A program made the position numbers and the translations under genes. The notes beneath the pieces were generated by a model that was not told the origin of the DNA, made no database searches, and worked only from the letters and a program-made list of their open reading frames with translations. From JBBRMW01 sp038239365 (GTDB lineage Bacteria; Chloroflexota; Anaerolineae; Aggregatilineales; UBA2796): a stretch of DNA of 19,940 nt. Below, one piece after another: positions 1 to 8,088 of this stretch. The stretch is taken from positions 1 to 19,940 of the forward strand of contig JBBSEU010000085.1 in the NCBI GenBank assembly GCA_038239365.1. Direction: 5' to 3'. How positions within the stretch are numbered: position 1 is the first letter of the stretch; every line of letters starts with the position of its first letter.

Positions 1-111
1 ATTTGTGGCTACTTGTCTACCGCGCGCAAAAATGGCCTCACTGCCTTACACGCCCTTGAATCCGCTTTTGCTGGAACTCCTTTTTATCCACCTTGTCTTT
101 CCCCTGCCTGA
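1..111 (+). CDS. IS66 family transposase, C-terminal fragment
   Basis: Frame 1 is open from the window edge to TGA at 109-111 and gives 36 residues. They contain the stretch YLSTARKNGLTALHALE, followed by a Pro/Phe-rich end. This matches, from memory, the conserved C-terminal tail of IS66-type DDE transposases (Y-[IL]-S-T-x-R-K-x-G-x-x-x-L-x-A-L). The catalytic DDE core would lie left of the window, so it is unknown whether the transposase is intact. The assignment rests on a short but characteristic stretch. Confidence 0.6.
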   Translation: MCGYLSTARKNGLTALHALESAFAGTPFYPPCLSPA

Positions 112-119
112 GCAGTTAC
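1..119 (+). mobile_element. Right end of an IS66-type insertion sequence (partial)
   Basis: The first 119 bases look like the 3' end of an IS66-family element, most of which lies left of the window. The support is the transposase tail read in frame 1 to a stop at 109-111. Just after it, at 113-119, comes CAGTTAC, whose reverse complement GTAACTG begins with the GTAA typical of IS66 ends. The first base of host DNA would then be about 120, and the reading frame of the next gene is open from there. The exact boundary is inferred; the left end and the 8-bp target duplication cannot be seen. Confidence 0.5.
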
Positions 120-1283
120 AACGATCTTTATATTGACAGTGGCGATCTGAAGTATCGAGAGAAAATCGTTTGGGTTCCACCGAAACCCGTTTTTCGCACT
201 TTTTTTCACGATATGCAGAGCGGTTTTCAACTTTTCAGGTCAGTTGGTTTTCAACTGCATGTTGGACAATCGATTACGCCAGGCGGTCAGAATGTGATCT
301 ATGCGGCAATGGGTTTAGCCGGAGTTTTGATCGGTCCGAATCCACCCACTTCCAATGTGCGTCCCTGGCAAATTAGCCACGAGGGTATTGATGGGATTTT
401 ATCGCCGCTATCGATACGTAATCCAGTCACCATTACGACGGTCATCGTGTTTATACTTTTGATACCACCCCTGCCCATTCTACATGCCTGGCTGATCGGG
501 CAGGCTTACCGCTATATCTATCCAATCGACGAAGCGGATAAAGCCCTTCAGTTAGCATTAAAAGTTTCGTGCGTACTTACGTTGCCGTCTGCCATTGCAA
601 TTTTCTTCTGGCTGACAAATGAGAACGTGGATGCACCGCTCATTCTCATCGTTATGAGCGCGCTTGTCGTGGCACTTAGCGTTGGAACGGCAGTGACACT
701 TGCGCGGCGACGCGACTTCTCGGATTGGTTCACGCTGAGGCTGGCCGTGGGAACAGGGTTGCTTTCGCTGATCGTGCCATTTGGAAGCTCTTTCCTGTTC
801 CAACATAATGAGTGGTTGATCATCCTCAGCCTCATTATCGGTTTCGCTTTTTATCGTGGAGCGATGTCAACTTATTTGAATAATCAATCAGCACGCATCA
901 CGCTTTGGCAAACAGATCAAATGTCAATCGAACTGTTAGTCATATTTCTCATCATACTTTTGCCGCTGTGCAGGCTGGCTTATGAGCCTGTCTTTATATA
1001 CGAGAACTACGCATTCGGCATTCTGATGCTGTTCCTAATACCAACCATTAGCATCACGCTCTTAGCACTATATGCAAACCATCGCGGGAAATCCCTGATT
1101 ATCAAAAAGATAGGTACGCTTGAATCGAATCATCACAACAGCCCGCTTTTTGGCAGTGCTTTTTGGTGGTTTACTCTATTCCGATACACGGCCTATTGGC
1201 TGACTTGCGGATTGCTCGTTATTGGCATTGTCTCCTTCGCACAATCGTTGTTTTTTTACTGGTCTGTGAGTTTTGGCGGCTAA
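93..1283 (+). CDS. Multi-pass membrane protein of unknown function, probably 5'-truncated by the IS
   Basis: I do not recognise a family. The frame starts at a TTG at 93 that lies inside the IS66 remnant, so the true N-terminus has probably been lost. The first in-frame ATG codons are at 213 (residue 41) and 309 (residue 73), and neither has a convincing ribosome binding site. Residues 1-110 are soluble, with a Pro/Gly-rich patch around 75-92. About eight hydrophobic segments follow, near 118-138, 153-174, 181-204, 216-235, 242-258, 279-297, 305-326 and 362-392. A charged loop 'LARRRDFSDW' lies at about 203-212. Its stop overlaps the stop of the convergent VKOR gene by a few bases. It may be expressed from an IS-borne promoter or be a decaying remnant. 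A permease-like or integral membrane enzyme role is possible, but nothing in the sequence decides it. Confidence 0.6.
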   Translation: MSFPCLSSYNDLYIDSGDLKYREKIVWVPPKPVFRTFFHDMQSGFQLFRSVGFQLHVGQSITPGGQNVIYAAMGLAGVLIGPNPPTSNVRPWQISHEGIDGILSPLSIRNPVTITTVIVFILLIPPLPILHAWLIGQAYRYIYPIDEADKALQLALKVSCVLTLPSAIAIFFWLTNENVDAPLILIVMSALVVALSVGTAVTLARRRDFSDWFTLRLAVGTGLLSLIVPFGSSFLFQHNEWLIILSLIIGFAFYRGAMSTYLNNQSARITLWQTDQMSIELLVIFLIILLPLCRLAYEPVFIYENYAFGILMLFLIPTISITLLALYANHRGKSLIIKKIGTLESNHHNSPLFGSAFWWFTLFRYTAYWLTCGLLVIGIVSFAQSLFFYWSVSFGG

Positions 1284-1804
1284 GCGTCTTCATTGAGCGC
1301 CAATTCCTCAGGCAGCACGCTAAACTGTCGCCAAGCGCGAACCGCCGAAAAGATGAACAACAGTGTCATCATGGCCGCCGAAAGCAGGCAGTACATGCAC
1401 CAGGCGCGCAGCACAAACGCCTCAATCGAGGTCAGGTAGGCTGAATACAGGAAGCCGAACAAGGTCATCGCAAACAGGATCAACGGGCCGCGCTGCGTAA
1501 AAAATGTAACGCGACCTTCGAGCAGCAGCACCGCCAGAATTCCCAGATAACCCACCAACCCGATGTAGCCCAGCGGAATCCCGGCGATCTGACCATACAC
1601 TGAGCCTTGCACCAGATCACAGTTGAAAGTGCCATCTTTTGGGCAGAAGGCTTCCACTTTTGCCAGCTTGACATAGCTCAGGTAGGTGGCATCGATCAGG
1701 CCGATGATTAAGGGTACGAAACTGATCAATTTAAGCCAATCGCGCCGTTTGGCCGGGGCGCTGCTGACCATTGTTGAACCCGATGAAGTTGTTACTGTAG
1801 ACAC
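1280..1804 (-). CDS. Vitamin K epoxide reductase (VKOR) family protein
   Basis: Bacterial VKOR homologues are inner-membrane enzymes that oxidise a periplasmic thioredoxin-like partner and pass the electrons to quinone, so they drive disulfide-bond formation in place of DsbB. The 174-residue protein has the four key cysteines: the loop pair Cys54 and Cys62, and the quinone-proximal C-M-Y-C pair Cys136/Cys139. It also has the conserved Ser68 and the G-x-I-A-G-I-P-L-G-Y motif near 71-80. Four to five transmembrane helices are apparent (about 25-42, 76-95, 105-125 and 132-155). It starts at a GTG with an AGGAG 8 bases upstream. It lies 18 bases after moeA in the same direction, so the two are probably cotranscribed. 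No DsbA-like or thioredoxin partner is fused or adjacent. Confidence 0.9.
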   Translation of the reverse strand: MSTVTTSSGSTMVSSAPAKRRDWLKLISFVPLIIGLIDATYLSYVKLAKVEAFCPKDGTFNCDLVQGSVYGQIAGIPLGYIGLVGYLGILAVLLLEGRVTFFTQRGPLILFAMTLFGFLYSAYLTSIEAFVLRAWCMYCLLSAAMMTLLFIFSAVRAWRQFSVLPEELALNEDA

Positions 1805-1822
1805 GTTTTGCTCCTGATACCA

Positions 1823-3034
1823 CTACACATCAAACAATCGGATCGGCAGCCGAGTGCCTGCGGGGACATCGGTCACACCGTCCGGTACAATTAACAGGCC
1901 ATCGGCGTTCACAAGCGAAGTGAGGACGCCTGAACTCTGGTTGCGCGTCGTGCGTGCATAAATCTGACCATCGCGCCGCTCCACCATCACCCGCATGTAA
2001 GTACGCCGTCCATCACTCCGCATCGACTCCACCGTGATCGCCTCGGCAGTCTGCACATTCGGATCGCGCCCCATCATCTTCAGGATCGCCGGGCGCGCGA
2101 ACACATCAAATGTGACCATCGCGCTAACCGGATTACCAGGCAGTCCCAAAAATGGGATGCCTTGCACCTGCCCAAATGCCAGCGGCTTGCCAGGGCGCAG
2201 ATTCACTTTCCAGAAGCCGATCTCACCCATCGACTCGATCACCGATTTTACCACGTCAAAAGCGCCCACCGATACGCCTGCCGAACTCAGGATCAAGTCC
2301 GCTTTGGCGCTGATCGCCTTTTCCAGGTGAGCGCGTACATCCTGCTCTGTATCACGGGCAATGCCAAGTCGTATCACTTGCGCGCCGATCTGACGAACCA
2401 GCGCCGGGATCGTGTAGCCGTTCATATCGCGGATTTTGCCCGGCACAAGCGGCTCATCAACGTTCAGCAGTTCATCGCCTGTTGAAAGGATCGCTACAAT
2501 AGGCCGACGGATAACTGATACCCACCCAACGCCTAACCCGGCCAGCACACCCAGATCGGCGGCACGCAATACCCGCCCGGCGTGCAGCACCGTTTGCCCG
2601 CGTTGAATATCTTCACCAGTCGGGCGCACGTTATCGCCCACTTTGCCACTTTCGGTGATCCGAACGGTTTTGGGCAGCGTCGGAGACATGCGTTCGCCAT
2701 CGGTGTTTTCGACGGGTACGACGGAATCCGCACCTTCAGGCATGGGCGCACCGGTCATAATCCGCATTGCCTGACCCGCGCCAACTTGCCCCGATGGAAA
2801 CGCTCCCGCCGGAATGTCACCAATTACGGCTAACTGCACGCCGGGCGTTTGCACATCGGCAGCACGTACCGCAAAACCATCCATGCTGCTGTTAGCAAAT
2901 GGCGGTAGATCAACGTCGGAAACAATATCCTCTGCCAAGACGCGCCCCAATGCCTCATCAAGCGCCATTTTTTGCGCGGGCAATCGCTCAAAAGCGGTAA
3001 GAATGCGCGCGAGTGCTTCGTCTACATTGTACAT
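1823..3034 (-). CDS. moeA: Molybdopterin molybdenumtransferase MoeA
   Basis: MoeA inserts molybdate into adenylylated molybdopterin in the last step of molybdenum cofactor synthesis. The 403-residue length fits the family (E. coli MoeA is about 411). Visible signatures, in order, are: the N-terminal P-F-x-N-S-S-M-D-G-F-A-V motif (about 44-55), M-T-G-A-P-M-P-E-G-A-D (about 93-103), the MoCF-binding S-T-G-D-E-L (about 184-189), S-A-G-V-S-V-G-A-F-D (about 251-260), and N-L-R-P-G-K-P with G-L-P-G-N-P (about 278-302). The usual G-G-V-S-V-G reads A-G-V-S-V-G here, a small departure. The start is ATG at 3034 with only a weak ribosome binding site. It is divergent from rel and leads into the VKOR gene 18 bases downstream. 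No other Moco genes are in the window. A nearby molybdoenzyme such as a purine hydroxylase would fit the purine genes, but that is inference. Confidence 0.96.
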   Translation of the reverse strand: MYNVDEALARILTAFERLPAQKMALDEALGRVLAEDIVSDVDLPPFANSSMDGFAVRAADVQTPGVQLAVIGDIPAGAFPSGQVGAGQAMRIMTGAPMPEGADSVVPVENTDGERMSPTLPKTVRITESGKVGDNVRPTGEDIQRGQTVLHAGRVLRAADLGVLAGLGVGWVSVIRRPIVAILSTGDELLNVDEPLVPGKIRDMNGYTIPALVRQIGAQVIRLGIARDTEQDVRAHLEKAISAKADLILSSAGVSVGAFDVVKSVIESMGEIGFWKVNLRPGKPLAFGQVQGIPFLGLPGNPVSAMVTFDVFARPAILKMMGRDPNVQTAEAITVESMRSDGRRTYMRVMVERRDGQIYARTTRNQSSGVLTSLVNADGLLIVPDGVTDVPAGTRLPIRLFDV

Positions 3035-3066
3035 ATTTACAACTTTTTTATGCTGAGCCGGATTGC

Positions 3067-3095
3067 TTGCAGCCTGATAATGCTTTGATTATACT
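3067..3095 (+). promoter_or_regulatory. Candidate sigma70-type promoter for rel
   Basis: TTGCAG at 3067-3072 and TATACT at 3090-3095 are separated by exactly 17 bases. Transcription would start near 3102, giving a leader of about 25 bases before the ATG at 3127. This was found by eye and is not a scored prediction. Confidence 0.5.
3088..3093 (-). promoter_or_regulatory. Candidate -10 box for moeA-VKOR, overlapping the rel -10
   Basis: On the minus strand 3093-3088 reads the perfect consensus TATAAT, about 50 bases upstream of the moeA start. No good -35 lies 16-18 bases further upstream (the best is a poor CAATAC), so the promoter is only partly supported. It shares four base pairs with the candidate rel -10, so the two divergent promoters could not both be occupied by polymerase. 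Confidence 0.35.
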
Positions 3096-3126
3096 GACTC
3101 GTTATATTATGTATTGTTAATATTTG

Positions 3127-5325
3127 ATGGGAATCGGGTGTAACGTGGAACTTGATGGCATTTTCAAAAACCTGACTCGACTCAGTACGGCGGATCGCGC
3201 CATGATCGAGCGTGCCTATCAGTTCGCAAAAGGCGCGCACGGCGATCAACTTCGCAAGTCCGGCGATCCGTACATGACGCATCCGGTGGCGGTCGCTCAG
3301 ATACTGGCTGATCTGCGAATGGACGCGCCAACTATCGCGGCGGCACTACTCCACGACGTGATCGAAGATACTCCCGTCACGCTTGAGGATTTGGAGCGCG
3401 AATTTGGGATCGAGGTAGCGCGGCTGGTCAACGGCGTTACCAAGTTAGATCAACTGCCCACCGACGTAAACAACATGAAGGGTGGTAAAGCGGGGATTCG
3501 AGAAGCCGAATTCTTGCGGAAAACATTTCTGGCGATGGATCACGATATTCGCGTGATCCTGATCAAGCTGGCGGATCGGCTGCACAACATGCGGACGCTT
3601 GGCTACCTTTCGGCGGAGCGCCAGAAACGTATGGCACGCGAAACGATGGATATTTTCGCGCCGCTGGCAAACCGACTTGGCATTTGGCAGATGAAATGGG
3701 AACTGGAAGACCTCAGCTTCCGTTATCTGAACCCGGATAAATACCGTGAGATCGCGGCCAATATCGACGAACGGCGGGTTGACCGTGAAGCCTACATGAA
3801 GCGCAAAATCGCCACCCTCAAAGCGGAAATGGCGAAGGTGGACATCGACGGTCAGATCAGCGGGCGGCCAAAACACATCTACAGTATTTATCGCAAGATG
3901 GAGCGCAAGCGCGTGCCGTTCGATCAAGTCTACGATGTGCGTGCCGTGCGCGTGATCGTCAAGGACAAAGCGACCTGCTACCACGTGTTGGGCATCGTTC
4001 ACAGCATCTGGCATCCGATTCACGGCGAATTTGATGATTACATCGCGTCGCCAAAGGACAATTTCTACCAGAGTTTGCATACCGCCGTGCATGATGATGA
4101 AGGCAAGACACTCGAAATCCAGATTCGCACGCCCGATATGCACGAACACGCGGAGTACGGCGTCGCGGCGCACTGGCGCTACAAGGAAGGCACCAACCGC
4201 GACGAGCAGTTCGAGCGGCGACTGGCACATTTGCGCCGTCTGATGGATTTTGCCGACGACGAAGACGAGCAGAACGCCGAAGAATACGTCGAGACGATGA
4301 AAAACGATGTGCTGATGGATGAGCGCATCTATGCCTTCACGCCCAAAGGGGACATTATCGACTTGCCCGGCAGTTCAACACCGATTGACTTTGCCTATCA
4401 CGTCCATACCGAGATCGGCAATCGCTGCCGAGGCGCGCGTGTCAATGGGCAGCTTGTCAACCTCGATTATCAGCTTAAGTCCGGGGATCGGGTTGAAGTG
4501 CTGACTTCAAAACGCGGTGGGCCAAGCCTCGATTGGCTGAACCCGAATCTGGGCTATGTGACCACCAATCGGGCGCGTGCCAAGATTCGGAGTTGGTTTC
4601 GTAAGCAAGGCCGCGATAAAAATATTCAGCTTGGCCGTGATGTAGTGGATCGGGAACTGAAACGACTTGGCGTCGATGCGATGCCGCGCGATGGTTTGGC
4701 GTCGATTTTCGGCGTGCGATCCACCGATGATTTTATGTCGATGGTTGGCTTTGGCGATATAACGGGCGCACAGATCGCCACTAAAATCCTGGAAACGGAG
4801 CGCCGTGAAAGGCGTGAAGCGGCGTCCCTGGCGAACGTCCCGCCGCCTAACAACGAAGCCCCCAAAGAGCCGGTCAATGCCTCGGATGGCATCGACATTC
4901 TGGGTGAAACGGGCTTGCTTATCAATCTGGCGCGCTGCTGCAACCCGACTCAGGGCGATTCGATTGTGGGCTACATCACGCGCGGCAAAGGCGTTACGGT
5001 ACATCGTGCCGACTGCCCAAACGTGATCAACAGCACGGAGATGGAACGTTTCATCAACGTCAATTGGGGGCGATTGGTCGAAAAGACTTACCCAGTGCCG
5101 ATCACGATCATCGCCTTTGACCGTGAAGGGCTGATGCGTGATATTGGTGCTGTGGCCGCCGATGAAAAGATCAGCCTGTCCAACGTGAATATCAGCACCA
5201 ATCACAGCATCGCCACCTTTGTGGTTACGATGGAAGTGGAAAACACAACACAGTTGGCGCGTGTCCTCTCCAAGATCGAACGACTGCCGAACGTCGTTGA
5301 GGCGCGGCGGCGTACTGCCGGGTAA
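3127..5325 (+). CDS. rel: Bifunctional (p)ppGpp synthetase/hydrolase (RelA/SpoT family)
   Basis: Rel makes and degrades the stringent-response alarmone (p)ppGpp in the cytoplasm. About 732 residues with the full long-Rel architecture (numbered from the TTG at 3124). The HD hydrolase domain has His53, the H-D pair 77-78 with E81-D82, and L-A-D-R-L-H-N-M (Asp151), so it should be active. The synthetase domain (about 240-365) has H-I-Y-S-I-Y-R-K-M, Y-D-V-R-A-V-R-V, Y-Q-S-L-H-T and E-I-Q-I-R-T. The TGS domain is at about 400-460. A Cys/His-rich region with R-C-C-N-P (about 605-640) and a C-terminal ACT domain (about 655-733) follow. Start choices are TTG 3124, ATG 3127 (used here) and GTG 3145, the last preceded by GGGTG at a short distance. 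None has a strong ribosome binding site. It is a single gene, divergent from moeA and convergent with dgoD. Confidence 0.96.
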   Translation: MGIGCNVELDGIFKNLTRLSTADRAMIERAYQFAKGAHGDQLRKSGDPYMTHPVAVAQILADLRMDAPTIAAALLHDVIEDTPVTLEDLEREFGIEVARLVNGVTKLDQLPTDVNNMKGGKAGIREAEFLRKTFLAMDHDIRVILIKLADRLHNMRTLGYLSAERQKRMARETMDIFAPLANRLGIWQMKWELEDLSFRYLNPDKYREIAANIDERRVDREAYMKRKIATLKAEMAKVDIDGQISGRPKHIYSIYRKMERKRVPFDQVYDVRAVRVIVKDKATCYHVLGIVHSIWHPIHGEFDDYIASPKDNFYQSLHTAVHDDEGKTLEIQIRTPDMHEHAEYGVAAHWRYKEGTNRDEQFERRLAHLRRLMDFADDEDEQNAEEYVETMKNDVLMDERIYAFTPKGDIIDLPGSSTPIDFAYHVHTEIGNRCRGARVNGQLVNLDYQLKSGDRVEVLTSKRGGPSLDWLNPNLGYVTTNRARAKIRSWFRKQGRDKNIQLGRDVVDRELKRLGVDAMPRDGLASIFGVRSTDDFMSMVGFGDITGAQIATKILETERRERREAASLANVPPPNNEAPKEPVNASDGIDILGETGLLINLARCCNPTQGDSIVGYITRGKGVTVHRADCPNVINSTEMERFINVNWGRLVEKTYPVPITIIAFDREGLMRDIGAVAADEKISLSNVNISTNHSIATFVVTMEVENTTQLARVLSKIERLPNVVEARRRTAG

Positions 5326-5336
5326 GCAATGCCAAA

Positions 5337-5367
5337 ATCAGGAGCAATAACATTCATTACTCCTGAT
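5337..5367. terminator. Hairpin between convergent rel and dgoD, probable terminator
   Basis: ATCAGGAG at 5337-5344 pairs perfectly with CTCCTGAT at 5360-5367 around a 15-base loop. Read leftward, downstream of dgoD, the stem is followed by TTTTGG, a short U-run. Read rightward, downstream of rel, there is no U-run. It therefore looks stronger as a dgoD terminator, with possible use by rel. A second imperfect hairpin at 5400-5426 (CGAGTGATA against TATCACCACTCG) overlaps the dgoD stop. Confidence 0.5.
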
Positions 5368-5416
5368 AAGTCCACCCATCGCGCCAAAGCCGTACTCCAC
5401 GAGTGATAACAGTGTA

Positions 5417-6565
5417 TCACCACTCGGCAACCGTACCGTCGTGATTGCGCCACTGTGGGCTTTTCCAGTTGTGGCCGATTTGCGCTTTTTCCCGGACAAA
5501 ATCTTCATTGACCGAGATGCCCAATCCAGGACCCTGTGGCAGTTTTACATAACCATCTTCGTACTTGAACACGCTTGAATCGTTCAGGTAGTCCAGCAGA
5601 TCGTTCGATTCATTATAGTGAATGCCCAGACTTTGTTCCTGAATAAAAACGTTGGGCGTGACGGCGTCGATCTGCACACATACCGCCAGTGCAATCGGGC
5701 CGAGCGGGCAGTGCGGCGCAACGGCCACATCGTAGGCTTCGGCCATCGCCGCGATCTTGCGCGTTTCGGTGATGCCGCCCGCATGTGACGGATCAGGCTG
5801 GATAATATCGACATAGCCATCCTGCAACAAGCGTTTGAAGTCCCAGCGCGAAAACATGCGTTCACCTGTCGCTATCGGAGTGGACGTGTGATTGGCAATA
5901 TCGCGCAGAGCTTCGTTGTTCTCAGGCAAAACAGGTTCTTCGATAAACAGCAGGTGATAGGGTTCCAATTCTTTGGCGATCACTTTTGCCATCGACTTAT
6001 GAACGCGGCCATGGAAATCGACGGCGACGCCCATGCTCGATCCGACAGCCTCACGCACTGCCGCAACTCGTTCGATCACCGCTTCCACTTTGTCGAAGGT
6101 CTCAATGTAGTGCAGTTCTTCGGTGGCGTTCATTTTGAGCGCATCAAAGCCCGCCGCTGCTCGTTCGCGTGCCGATTGCGCCACATCCGAAGGGCGATCT
6201 CCGCCGATCCACGAATAGACGCGGAGTTTATCACGCACAGGGCCGCCCAATAGCTGGTAGACCGGCAGGTTATAACGTTTGCCTTTAATGTCCCACAACG
6301 CCTGATCAATCCCGGCAATGGCACTCATCGAAATGGGGCCGCCGCGATAGAAGCCGCTGCGATAAAGCACCTGCCAGATGTCCTCAATCTGATCGGGATC
6401 GCGTCCGATCAGGTATTCTTCCATCTCGCGCACGGCGGCCTGCACCGTTTGTGCGCGCCCCTCGACAATCGGTTCGCCCCAACCGACTAAGCCTTCATCC
6501 GTCGAAATTTTGAGGAACAACCAGCGCGGCGGCACAACAAATAATTCGAGACTCGTGATCTTCAT
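5417..6565 (-). CDS. dgoD: D-galactonate dehydratase (enolase superfamily)
   Basis: DgoD dehydrates D-galactonate to 2-dehydro-3-deoxy-D-galactonate in the De Ley-Doudoroff galactose pathway. Starting at the ATG at 6565 the protein is 382 residues, the length of E. coli DgoD as I recall it. Catalytic residues fall at the expected numbers: Mg ligands Asp183, Glu209 and Glu235, general acid/base His185 (in D-F-H-G-R) and His285 (in A-P-H-C-P-L-G), plus Glu310. The conserved G-F-Y-R-G-G-P block and the C-terminal V-A-E-W ending also match. The frame is open for 48 more codons upstream, but these do not resemble the family and no good site precedes them. An AGGA lies 14 bases before the chosen ATG, a little far. 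No KDGal kinase, aldolase, transporter or GntR regulator is adjacent, so it stands alone. Confidence 0.95.
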   Translation of the reverse strand: MKITSLELFVVPPRWLFLKISTDEGLVGWGEPIVEGRAQTVQAAVREMEEYLIGRDPDQIEDIWQVLYRSGFYRGGPISMSAIAGIDQALWDIKGKRYNLPVYQLLGGPVRDKLRVYSWIGGDRPSDVAQSARERAAAGFDALKMNATEELHYIETFDKVEAVIERVAAVREAVGSSMGVAVDFHGRVHKSMAKVIAKELEPYHLLFIEEPVLPENNEALRDIANHTSTPIATGERMFSRWDFKRLLQDGYVDIIQPDPSHAGGITETRKIAAMAEAYDVAVAPHCPLGPIALAVCVQIDAVTPNVFIQEQSLGIHYNESNDLLDYLNDSSVFKYEDGYVKLPQGPGLGISVNEDFVREKAQIGHNWKSPQWRNHDGTVAEW

Positions 6566-6649
6566 AATGCTCAGCAATTTCCTGTGAAAATGGTAAGCAT
6601 CAGATCGTACCACGTGCTGGCTGAGTTGGCAGCAAACCGACGCTTTTGG

Positions 6650-6678
6650 TTTACAAGCCTTGCTCAGCGCGTTAAACT
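6650..6678 (+). promoter_or_regulatory. Candidate promoter for the 8-oxoguanine deaminase operon
   Basis: TTTACA at 6650-6655 (5 of 6 to the -35 consensus) and TAAACT at 6673-6678 (4 of 6 to the -10) are 17 bases apart, in the 158-base gap between divergent dgoD and the deaminase gene. The expected start is near 6685, giving a leader of about 39 bases. An imperfect inverted repeat (AAACC at 6634-6638, GGTTT at 6648-6652) overlaps the -35 and could be an operator, which is speculative. I see no convincing dgoD promoter in the gap. Confidence 0.4.
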
Positions 6679-6723
6679 GACACTTCACTTTCTTGATGTT
6701 CGTATTCACCGCCCAGGTTAGCC

Positions 6724-8079
6724 ATGCCCACTTTACTTGCCCGACACGCCCGCATACTCGTTACCATGGATGCTCAACGCCGCGAAATTCCCGATGGCGC
6801 GATTTTCGTGAGTGATAACGTGATCGAGGCCATTGGTACAAGCGCCGAACTGCCTTCAACCGCCGACGAAGTGATCGATCTGAGCGGCCATGTCGTCCTG
6901 CCTGGACTGGTCAATACGCATCATCACCTGTTCCAGACCTTGACGCGGGCGGTTGCGGCTGCTCAGGATGCGGAACTATTCGATTGGTTAAGGGCGCTAT
7001 ACCCGATCTGGGCACGCCTGACGCCTGATATGGTCTACGTTTCGGCACTGACAGGCATGGCCGAATTGATTCTTTCGGGCTGCACAACAGCCAGCGATCA
7101 CCTGTATATCTATCCGAACGGGGCGCGGCTGGATGATGAAATTCGCGCGGCACAGGAAATCGGCTTGCGCTTTCATGCCAGCCGGGGCAGCATGAGTCTT
7201 GGCGAAAGCCAAGGCGGATTGCCGCCCGACAGCGTGGTTGAAGATGAAGACGCCATTTTGCGTGATTGTCGCCGTGTGATCGAAACTTATCATGATGCGG
7301 CGCGTCACGCCATGCTGCGAATCACCGTTGCACCCTGTTCACCATTCACCGTGACACAGGACTTGATGCGCGAATCAGCAGTGTTGGCACGCGCTTATGG
7401 GGTTCGGCTGCATACCCATCTGGCCGAAACCAAGCCGGATGTTGCTTTTAGTCTGCAAACGTTCGGCCTTGAACCCGCTGATTACGCTGAAGATGTGGGC
7501 TGGGTGGGGCATGATGTATGGCACGCGCACTGCGTTCATTTGAGCGATAAAGGGATCAGTTTGTTCGCGCGGACAGGGACGGGTGTCGCGCACTGCCCCA
7601 CCTCGAATATGCGGTTGGCATCCGGGATCGCGCCAATCCGCCGGATGCGTGCCGAAGGACTCCGGGTCGGGTTGGGTGTTGATGGTTCGGCCTCAAATGA
7701 TAGCAGCCATATGCTGGCCGAAGCGCGTCAGGCGATGCTGTTGCAACGTGTCACAGGCGATCCGGGGGCACTTAGCGCACGTCAGGCGCTTGAATTGGCG
7801 ACGCTTGGCGGGGCAGCGGTACTTGGCCGCGATGATATAGGCCACCTTGCGCCGGGTATGTCGGCAGACTTCATCGCCGTTGATACAGATACCATCGGGT
7901 TTGCAGGTGGTCTGCACGATCCGGTTGCGTCAGTTCTGTTTTGTGCGTCGCCAACAGCTAGCTACAGTGTCATCAATGGTCAGGTGGTGGTGCGTGAAGG
8001 CCAGCTTACAACGCTTGATCTGATGCCACATATTGAGCGGCATAACACGTTTGCCCGGCAGCTTGTCCGAAATGAATAG
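6724..8079 (+). CDS. 8-oxoguanine deaminase (amidohydrolase superfamily)
   Basis: Predicted to deaminate 8-oxoguanine to urate plus ammonia (EC 3.5.4.32). It is a 451-residue metal-dependent amidohydrolase. The N-terminal and C-terminal beta-sandwich parts flank a TIM barrel with metal and catalytic residues: the H-x-H of N-T-H-H-H (66-68), H-T-H-L-A-E (His232, Glu235), H-A-H-C (His269) and V-D-G-S-A-S-N-D (Asp320). Beyond the superfamily motifs, several blocks match the 8-oxoguanine deaminase group as I recall it (Pseudomonas PA0142): S-G-C-T-T-x-S-D-H, F-H-A-S-R-G-S-M-S, G-G-L-P-P-D-S-V-V-E-D-E and Y-A-E-D-V-G-W-V-G-H-D-V-W. The closest alternative is a related TrzN/AtzA-type or guanine-class deaminase. 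The ATG start has only a weak AGG upstream. It opens an operon with gaps of 9 bases or fewer, and the next genes include a YgeY homologue. Confidence 0.88.
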   Translation: MPTLLARHARILVTMDAQRREIPDGAIFVSDNVIEAIGTSAELPSTADEVIDLSGHVVLPGLVNTHHHLFQTLTRAVAAAQDAELFDWLRALYPIWARLTPDMVYVSALTGMAELILSGCTTASDHLYIYPNGARLDDEIRAAQEIGLRFHASRGSMSLGESQGGLPPDSVVEDEDAILRDCRRVIETYHDAARHAMLRITVAPCSPFTVTQDLMRESAVLARAYGVRLHTHLAETKPDVAFSLQTFGLEPADYAEDVGWVGHDVWHAHCVHLSDKGISLFARTGTGVAHCPTSNMRLASGIAPIRRMRAEGLRVGLGVDGSASNDSSHMLAEARQAMLLQRVTGDPGALSARQALELATLGGAAVLGRDDIGHLAPGMSADFIAVDTDTIGFAGGLHDPVASVLFCASPTASYSVINGQVVVREGQLTTLDLMPHIERHNTFARQLVRNE

Positions 8080-8088
8080 AGCGATAGT

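Noticed and set aside
3445..4230. Long open frame (261 codons) on the minus strand inside rel
   Set aside because: It lies wholly antisense to the conserved HD and synthetase domains of rel, which are unmistakable, and its translation has no recognisable motif. Long antisense frames are expected opposite such codon usage.
4507..5205. Open frame of 232 codons on the minus strand across the TGS to ACT part of rel
   Set aside because: Shadow of rel; the translation is His/Arg/Ile-rich with no domain, and there is no ribosome binding site.
6566..6709. 48-codon N-terminal extension of dgoD
   Set aside because: From the internal ATG at 6565 the protein has the standard DgoD length and catalytic numbering. 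The extension does not resemble the family and would cover the promoter region of the divergent operon.
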